Assembly: GCA_019247755.1 (NCBI GenBank)
Contig: JAFBAM010000300.1
Span: 1 to 8,853 of the forward strand
Source: Sphingomonas sp.
GTDB lineage: Bacteria; Pseudomonadota; Alphaproteobacteria; Sphingomonadales; Sphingomonadaceae
Reading direction: 5' to 3'
Length of the DNA stretch: 8,853 bases
In this document: positions 5,032 through 8,853 of the stretch, one piece after another
Layout: each line of letters starts with the position of its first letter
Position numbering within the stretch: the first letter of the stretch is position 1
Notes under the pieces: model-generated
The model's input: only the letters and a program-made list of their open reading frames with translations
What the model was told of the DNA's origin: nothing
Database searches by the model: none
Translations under genes and position numbers: made by a program

Positions 5032-6792
5032 TCACGCGGGCTTCGGCGTTCCGCCCTCGAGCTGCGCCAGCCGCGCCGCCATTTCGTCCAGCCGCTGCTG
5101 CATCATGTTCTCGCGTGAATAATGACTCCGGGAGACGCGCAAGGCCTCGGCCAGAGGCGGAATCATTTCATGCACGGCCTCGAGCTCGAGCCGGTTGTAG
5201 CGGTTGCCGTCTGACCTTCGTCCCAGCAGCAAGGTGCCGACCGAGCTTTCGTCATCGGCAAGCGTCAATCGCTCGACCAGCCGCGGGTCGTCGGCTGAAG
5301 TCACGTCACGCGCAGCAATGAGCTCACGGCTCATTGCCGTGTCCAGGACGATGGCGGAAACGGTCGGGTGGATTGCCTGGTCGATGATCGCGAGTGCCCG
5401 GGTTGCGACTTCCGGGGGGGGCTCGGTCAGGCCCCAGCTTTTGAGGCGCTGAGCGGCTTCGTGGATACGTTCGACCGGGCTACCGAAGCGTCGCCTCGTC
5501 CATCCGAGGACAACCGACTGCGTCGGCGCGAACACGCCTGCCGCGATGACGGCGCTGACCGCGGTCGCACCCGCCTGGCTCTCGCGTCCAAGGACCTGCT
5601 CGACGATCAGCTTCACCAGGTCCGAACTCGCCGCCCAGACGATGCCGACGACAAGGGTGACGACGGCATACGCCGCGGAGCGGGTGATCACCGTATCGGC
5701 TTCCCAGAGTCGGAAGCGCGTGATGGCGATGAGCAGGCCGAGCGGGATGACGGCCATGCCGAAGCTGAACATCAGCAGGATGATCGTATTGACTATCGGG
5801 CTCTGCTGACTGCCGCTCTCAGGCTGAATGCTGAGAAGGACAAAGGCCAGGAGTACGAGCAGAAGCCCGGCAGCAAAACCGAATGCCGCCCACTTGATCT
5901 GCTGCCGCTCGATTCCGGGCTGGTGTCGCCGATAGCGCCGGACCTGTCCCACCAACATTGCGAGCAGCGCGCCAATGCCGACGAGTACCTGAACGTTCGC
6001 ATCGACGTTGGGAAGCGACACGAAGACAGCGAGCGGGATCCCGGCGATCAGCAGCCAGCGATAGAGCTTAGGGACGAAGATTCCGTCGGGGAAGACGGCC
6101 AGCGCGATCAGCAGCAGGTAGAACCAGCCCGAAGAGATGATATCGTACGCCGGTGGCCAACCGATCGCCATCCACATCGCCAGCGGCGGATCGATCGTCA
6201 TTGCCATGCCGGCAAAGGCGAAAGCGAACAGCATGGCGACCGGATCGTCCGGCCGGCGCCGTGCGAGCAGGAACGAGCAAAGCAGGAGAACCCCGCAGGC
6301 CAGCAGGCCGGCGGTGAGACGGGCCGCGACTCGGAGGTCGCGAGCCCGTTGTTGCGATCGATCCGGCTTAGGCGTGATGCGTCGCTCGGTTGCACGGACT
6401 GTCTTGCCGTTAGCATTCCTGAGTTCGAGTGTGACGACATTGCCGCGTGCGGCATGCAACCGTTGGGCGAGGCTGGCGCTTCGGATGTCGGCGGGAACCG
6501 GGGATCCGTTGATGGCCATGATTCGGAACGGCTTGCCCGCCAAGGCGGGCGGAATGCGTTCGGGGTCCAGCTGGACGCGGATCTCTCCGTTATTCTCGAG
6601 GTCGTAATCCAGGCCAAGCTCAGCGAAGGCAGGCCTGACCTCATAGGTGTCGCGAAGCGCGAGAACCGTTCCAGCGATGACCGTGCCGACTGCGATGAGG
6701 AAGGCAAGCAGCCATAGCGGCCGGAGAAGCCGCACCCAGCTCGCGGGAATCTGCCTTAGCCGAAGCGGCGGCCTCGTCGACAGAATGGCCAA
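5032..6792 (-). CDS. Membrane sensor-like protein: PDZ-like domain, ComP-type multi-pass region, GAF-like C-terminus, no kinase
   Basis: A 586-residue inner-membrane protein of unknown function. TM1 is at about 24-46. A PDZ-like domain follows (about 67-140), with a hydrophobic-GSPV turn (IMAINGSPVPADI), probably periplasmic. Then come eight or nine hydrophobic segments, about 158-177, 185-210, 220-240, 246-262, 266-284, 298-322, 335-357, 372-398 and perhaps 407-430. Two signatures recall the membrane part of ComP-like histidine kinases: RQQIKW (296-301) and RFRLWEADTVITRSAAY (359-375). The cytoplasmic tail (about 440-555) ends like a GAF domain (GTLLLGRRSDGNRYNRLELEAV) and is followed by a short Gln/Leu-rich likely coiled coil (560-580), then stops. 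There is no histidine phosphoacceptor or ATPase domain. The TTG start (6790-6792) follows an in-frame TAA and has GGGGG 6 nt upstream. A run of eight C in the coding strand (5414-5421) encodes P458-P460. Gene reality is firm; the sensor role is inference. Confidence 0.85.
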   Translation of the reverse strand: MAILSTRPPLRLRQIPASWVRLLRPLWLLAFLIAVGTVIAGTVLALRDTYEVRPAFAELGLDYDLENNGEIRVQLDPERIPPALAGKPFRIMAINGSPVPADIRSASLAQRLHAARGNVVTLELRNANGKTVRATERRITPKPDRSQQRARDLRVAARLTAGLLACGVLLLCSFLLARRRPDDPVAMLFAFAFAGMAMTIDPPLAMWMAIGWPPAYDIISSGWFYLLLIALAVFPDGIFVPKLYRWLLIAGIPLAVFVSLPNVDANVQVLVGIGALLAMLVGQVRRYRRHQPGIERQQIKWAAFGFAAGLLLVLLAFVLLSIQPESGSQQSPIVNTIILLMFSFGMAVIPLGLLIAITRFRLWEADTVITRSAAYAVVTLVVGIVWAASSDLVKLIVEQVLGRESQAGATAVSAVIAAGVFAPTQSVVLGWTRRRFGSPVERIHEAAQRLKSWGLTEPPPEVATRALAIIDQAIHPTVSAIVLDTAMSRELIAARDVTSADDPRLVERLTLADDESSVGTLLLGRRSDGNRYNRLELEAVHEMIPPLAEALRVSRSHYSRENMMQQRLDEMAARLAQLEGGTPKPA

Positions 6793-6798
6793 GATTTA

Positions 6799-6803
6799 CC
6801 CCC
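6799..6803 (-). promoter_or_regulatory. Ribosome binding site of the membrane sensor gene (supports a TTG start)
   Basis: GGGGG on the minus strand, 6 nt from the TTG at 6790-6792. The codon before the region (6796-6798) is a TAA stop in the same frame, so TTG is the earliest possible start. The rest of the 66-nt gap to the upstream gene shows no clear promoter or terminator. Confidence 0.5.
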
Positions 6804-6858
6804 GAATACGACTCGTTCCCGCGCTCAAGCTAGCAGCACGGGCGGACGTTTCCAGCGA

Positions 6859-7647
6859 TCAGCGTTCGGGATGAATGCCCAAGGACAGCAAGGCGCGGCG
6901 CGCCTGCCAGTAGAGTCGGGCCGCGAAATTGTCGGCGATATAGTAGGTCACCATCATCGACACGCGCTCGCCATCGGATTGAGTGGTCGTGGCCGCGCTG
7001 TGCCAGCTCTTTGTCAGTGAAACCGGGAACGCATAGCCGCTTGCCGGCAGGAACCGCATTTGTTTGGTACGCTCGGCCGACTCGCCGCTCTCACCCTCGT
7101 GGAAGATGGTGCCGATACCCATCTGGGATTCGTCGTGCGGCAGATAGAACTGCACGGTGATCGCCTTGGTGCTCTTGTCGGCGTGGATGCCGATCCGATA
7201 GCCAGGCTGATCTCTAAGCAGGATGGGGATCGGAAACAGCCCGATCTTCTCCACGGGCTTGCGGAAGCGCTCTTCCAGCGTGGCGCGAAACTGATCCTTG
7301 AACGCTGCCTCAAGCCTACGTGAGCGAAGGGCACGCGCGACCGGAAGCCACAAACGGCGCTGTTGCCCTGGCAAGCGCTTCACCAATTCGGGGAACAAAT
7401 ACATCCGCAGGCGGGTGCTCGTCCCGTCCTTACGCAGTGCGTCGCTGTGCTTTAGCTCGTGATAGAAGCGCAGGTCGGGCATCGCCGCGAGCAGCGCTTC
7501 GTAGGTGGCGCCGTCGAGTACATCCTCCATGTAAATATGATCGAAAGGCTTCTTGCGAAGCTTGGCTCGTTCGACCGCGGCGACCATTTGGTCCTCGACG
7601 GTCCCTGACGAGCGGGACCCCCGTCCGACCGAGGATTCGACGTTCAC
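6859..7647 (-). CDS. 2-oxoglutarate/Fe(II)-dependent oxygenase-like protein
   Basis: A 262-residue protein with the metal-binding plan of 2OG-Fe(II) oxygenases (double-stranded beta-helix). H155 and D157 in GYRIGIHADK give the HxD pair, H216 in TKSWHSA is the distal His, and R228 in GERVSMMVTYY is placed to hold the 2-oxoglutarate carboxylate. QFYLPHD and GTIFHE lie on intervening strands. The N-terminal 130 residues are helical and Arg/Lys-rich. No signal peptide or TM segment is seen, so it is probably cytosolic. The substrate is unknown; relatives hydroxylate proteins, small molecules or sugars. The GTG start lies 2 nt after the hemA stop, with GGAAGG 10 nt upstream. An alternative ATG at residue 21 (7585-7587) has GAGG 5 nt upstream and would give 242 residues; conserved-looking sequence only starts after it. 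It is very likely co-transcribed with hemA. Confidence 0.82.
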   Translation of the reverse strand: MNVESSVGRGSRSSGTVEDQMVAAVERAKLRKKPFDHIYMEDVLDGATYEALLAAMPDLRFYHELKHSDALRKDGTSTRLRMYLFPELVKRLPGQQRRLWLPVARALRSRRLEAAFKDQFRATLEERFRKPVEKIGLFPIPILLRDQPGYRIGIHADKSTKAITVQFYLPHDESQMGIGTIFHEGESGESAERTKQMRFLPASGYAFPVSLTKSWHSAATTTQSDGERVSMMVTYYIADNFAARLYWQARRALLSLGIHPER

Positions 7648-7649
7648 GC

Positions 7650-8853
7650 CTAGGCTGCCTTCCGAAGCTCCAAACGGCTCCAGATCTCGACAAGAGCCGC
7701 GACCAGCTCGTCCATCATCTCGGCGCTGTGGTGCGGACCCGGGGTGAAGCGCAGCCGCTCCGTGCCGCGCGGCACGGTCGGATAATTGATTGGCTGAACG
7801 TAGAGCCCGTACTCGGCGAGTAGGATGTCGCTGATCTGCTTTGCCCTGAGGGGGCAGCCGACGAGCAGCGGGACGATGTGGGTGACGCTGGGCATCGCCG
7901 GCAGGTCGGCGGCGGCGAACTTGGCCTTGAGCATCGCCGCGGCTTCCTGCTGCTCGATCCGCTCGTCGTTCGAGGCCTTGAGATGCCGGACGCTTGCCAG
8001 CGCTCCCGCGACCAGGACTGGTGAAAGGCTGGTCGTGAAGATGAAACCCGGTGCATACGATCGGATGCAGTCGATGATTGTCCGGTCGGCCGCGATATAT
8101 CCGCCCATCACGCCGATCGCCTTCCCGAGCGTGCCCTCGATGATGGTGAGCCGCTCTGCCACTCGGTCACGCTCCGAGATGCCGCCGCCCTGGTCGCCGT
8201 ACATGCCGACGGCGTGCACTTCATCGAGATAGGTGAGCGCGTTATATTTGTCCGCGAGGTCACAGATCGCGGCGATGGGCGCGATGTCGCCATCCATCGA
8301 ATAGACGCTTTCGAACGCGATCAGCTTGGGCGTCTCTTTGTCCTCGGCCGCGAGCAGTTCCTCGAGATGGTCGAGGTCGTTGTGGCGGAACACGCGCTTG
8401 TCGCAGCCGGAATTCTTGATCCCCGCTATCATGGACGCGTGATTGAGCTCATCCGAGAAGATCACGCAGCCGGGTAGCAGCTTCCCGAGCGTCGACAGCG
8501 CGGCCTCGTTGGAGACGTATCCGCTGGTGAACAGCAGCGCGCCTTCCTTGCCATGGAGGCTCGCAAGCTCGGCCTCGAGCTCGGTGTGGTAGTGCGTGTT
8601 GCCGCTGATGTTGCGCGTGCCGCCCGATCCCGCGCCGACTTCATGAAGCGCGATTTCCATCGCTTCGACGACCGCCGGGTGCTGGCCCATGCAAAGATAA
8701 TCGTTTGAGCACCAGACGGTGATCGGCTTCGGCCCGTTGCCGCCGAAGCAATGCGCGTTCGGGAACTGGCCCTTGGTTCTCAGGATATCGATGAACACGC
8801 GATACCGGCCCTCGTCATGAAGGCGCTCGATCGCGGATTTGAAGATGCGGTCG
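7650..8853 (-). CDS. hemA: 5-aminolevulinate synthase, N-terminal few codons beyond the window
   Basis: PLP enzyme condensing glycine and succinyl-CoA to 5-aminolevulinate, the first and controlling step of heme synthesis in alphaproteobacteria (Shemin route). The frame is open through the window end: 400 residues are visible, starting with DRIFKSAIERLHDEGRYRVF. Aligned from memory to the usual MDY...LHDEGRYR start, only about three residues are missing. Signatures include CSNDYLCMG, GSGGTRNISGNT, SDELNHASMI (the catalytic His), LDEVHAVGMYG (Asp that pairs with the PLP nitrogen, and His) and EGTLGKAIGVMGG, where the Lys (codon 8121-8123) forms the Schiff base. Glycine C-acetyltransferase (Kbl) and biotin synthase BioF share the fold, but the N-terminus, TSLSP and PTVPRGTERLRFTPGP favour ALA synthase. 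The stop is TAG, 2 nt before the oxygenase GTG. Confidence 0.96.
   Translation of the reverse strand, partial: DRIFKSAIERLHDEGRYRVFIDILRTKGQFPNAHCFGGNGPKPITVWCSNDYLCMGQHPAVVEAMEIALHEVGAGSGGTRNISGNTHYHTELEAELASLHGKEGALLFTSGYVSNEAALSTLGKLLPGCVIFSDELNHASMIAGIKNSGCDKRVFRHNDLDHLEELLAAEDKETPKLIAFESVYSMDGDIAPIAAICDLADKYNALTYLDEVHAVGMYGDQGGGISERDRVAERLTIIEGTLGKAIGVMGGYIAADRTIIDCIRSYAPGFIFTTSLSPVLVAGALASVRHLKASNDERIEQQEAAAMLKAKFAAADLPAMPSVTHIVPLLVGCPLRAKQISDILLAEYGLYVQPINYPTVPRGTERLRFTPGPHHSAEMMDELVAALVEIWSRLELRKAA

Noticed and set aside
5368..6717. A 449-codon open frame on the + strand opposite the membrane sensor gene
   Set aside because: It is a shadow caused by GC-rich codon use. Its translation is very rich in Asp, Arg, Glu and Gln with no recognisable domain, while the opposite strand encodes a coherent membrane protein.
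6793..6858. GGAAC/GGAAAC motifs that might be an EcfG general-stress promoter before the sensor gene
   Set aside because: No CGTT-like -10 element at 16-17 nt from either motif.
7851..7856. Cys-Pro dipeptide in HemA that could be a heme regulatory motif
   Set aside because: It lies in the C-terminal domain (VGCPLRAK) at a spot where relatives carry another residue before Pro; known heme regulatory motifs of ALA synthases are near the N-terminus. No further support.

Overview
The window looks like chromosomal DNA of a GC-rich alphaproteobacterium, most likely in the Sphingomonadales. The evidence is the use of 5-aminolevulinate synthase (Shemin-route heme synthesis, an alphaproteobacterial trait), the rpiB-glyA-nrdR-trmJ gene order with rpsD close by, and a small exported Cys-pair protein of a kind common in sphingomonads. 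The placement is inference from protein character and gene order. No search was run.

Layout: the left edge holds the C-terminal catalytic domain of an S9-family serine peptidase on the + strand (cut by the window start). Everything else is on the minus strand. In the direction of transcription, right to left, the order is: 5-aminolevulinate synthase (cut at its first few codons by the window end); a 2OG-Fe(II)-type oxygenase starting 2 nt after it; a 586-residue membrane protein with a PDZ-like domain and a ComP-type multi-pass sensor but no kinase; rpiB; glyA; nrdR; trmJ; a small predicted exported protein; and rpsD. The S9 peptidase and rpsD converge on a strong hairpin that can terminate both.

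The rpiB-glyA-nrdR-trmJ block is packed as tightly as possible: a TGATG overlap, a 3-nt gap and a GTGA overlap. It is almost certainly one translationally coupled operon. It joins a pentose-phosphate enzyme, the glycine/one-carbon enzyme, the repressor of ribonucleotide reductase and a tRNA 2'-O-methyltransferase. glyA makes the glycine that HemA, further upstream on the same strand, consumes. The small exported protein and rpsD are set apart by gaps of 72 and 161 nt, which contain candidate promoters.

I saw no tRNA, rRNA, CRISPR array, insertion sequence, phage gene or integration scar. Most of the window is conserved housekeeping DNA. The parts least explained by known biology are the kinase-less ComP-like sensor, the oxygenase attached to hemA, the small Cys-pair protein, and a possible structured leader in front of rpsD. 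There is no intergenic stretch over 300 bases; the longest is the 161-nt rpsD leader.
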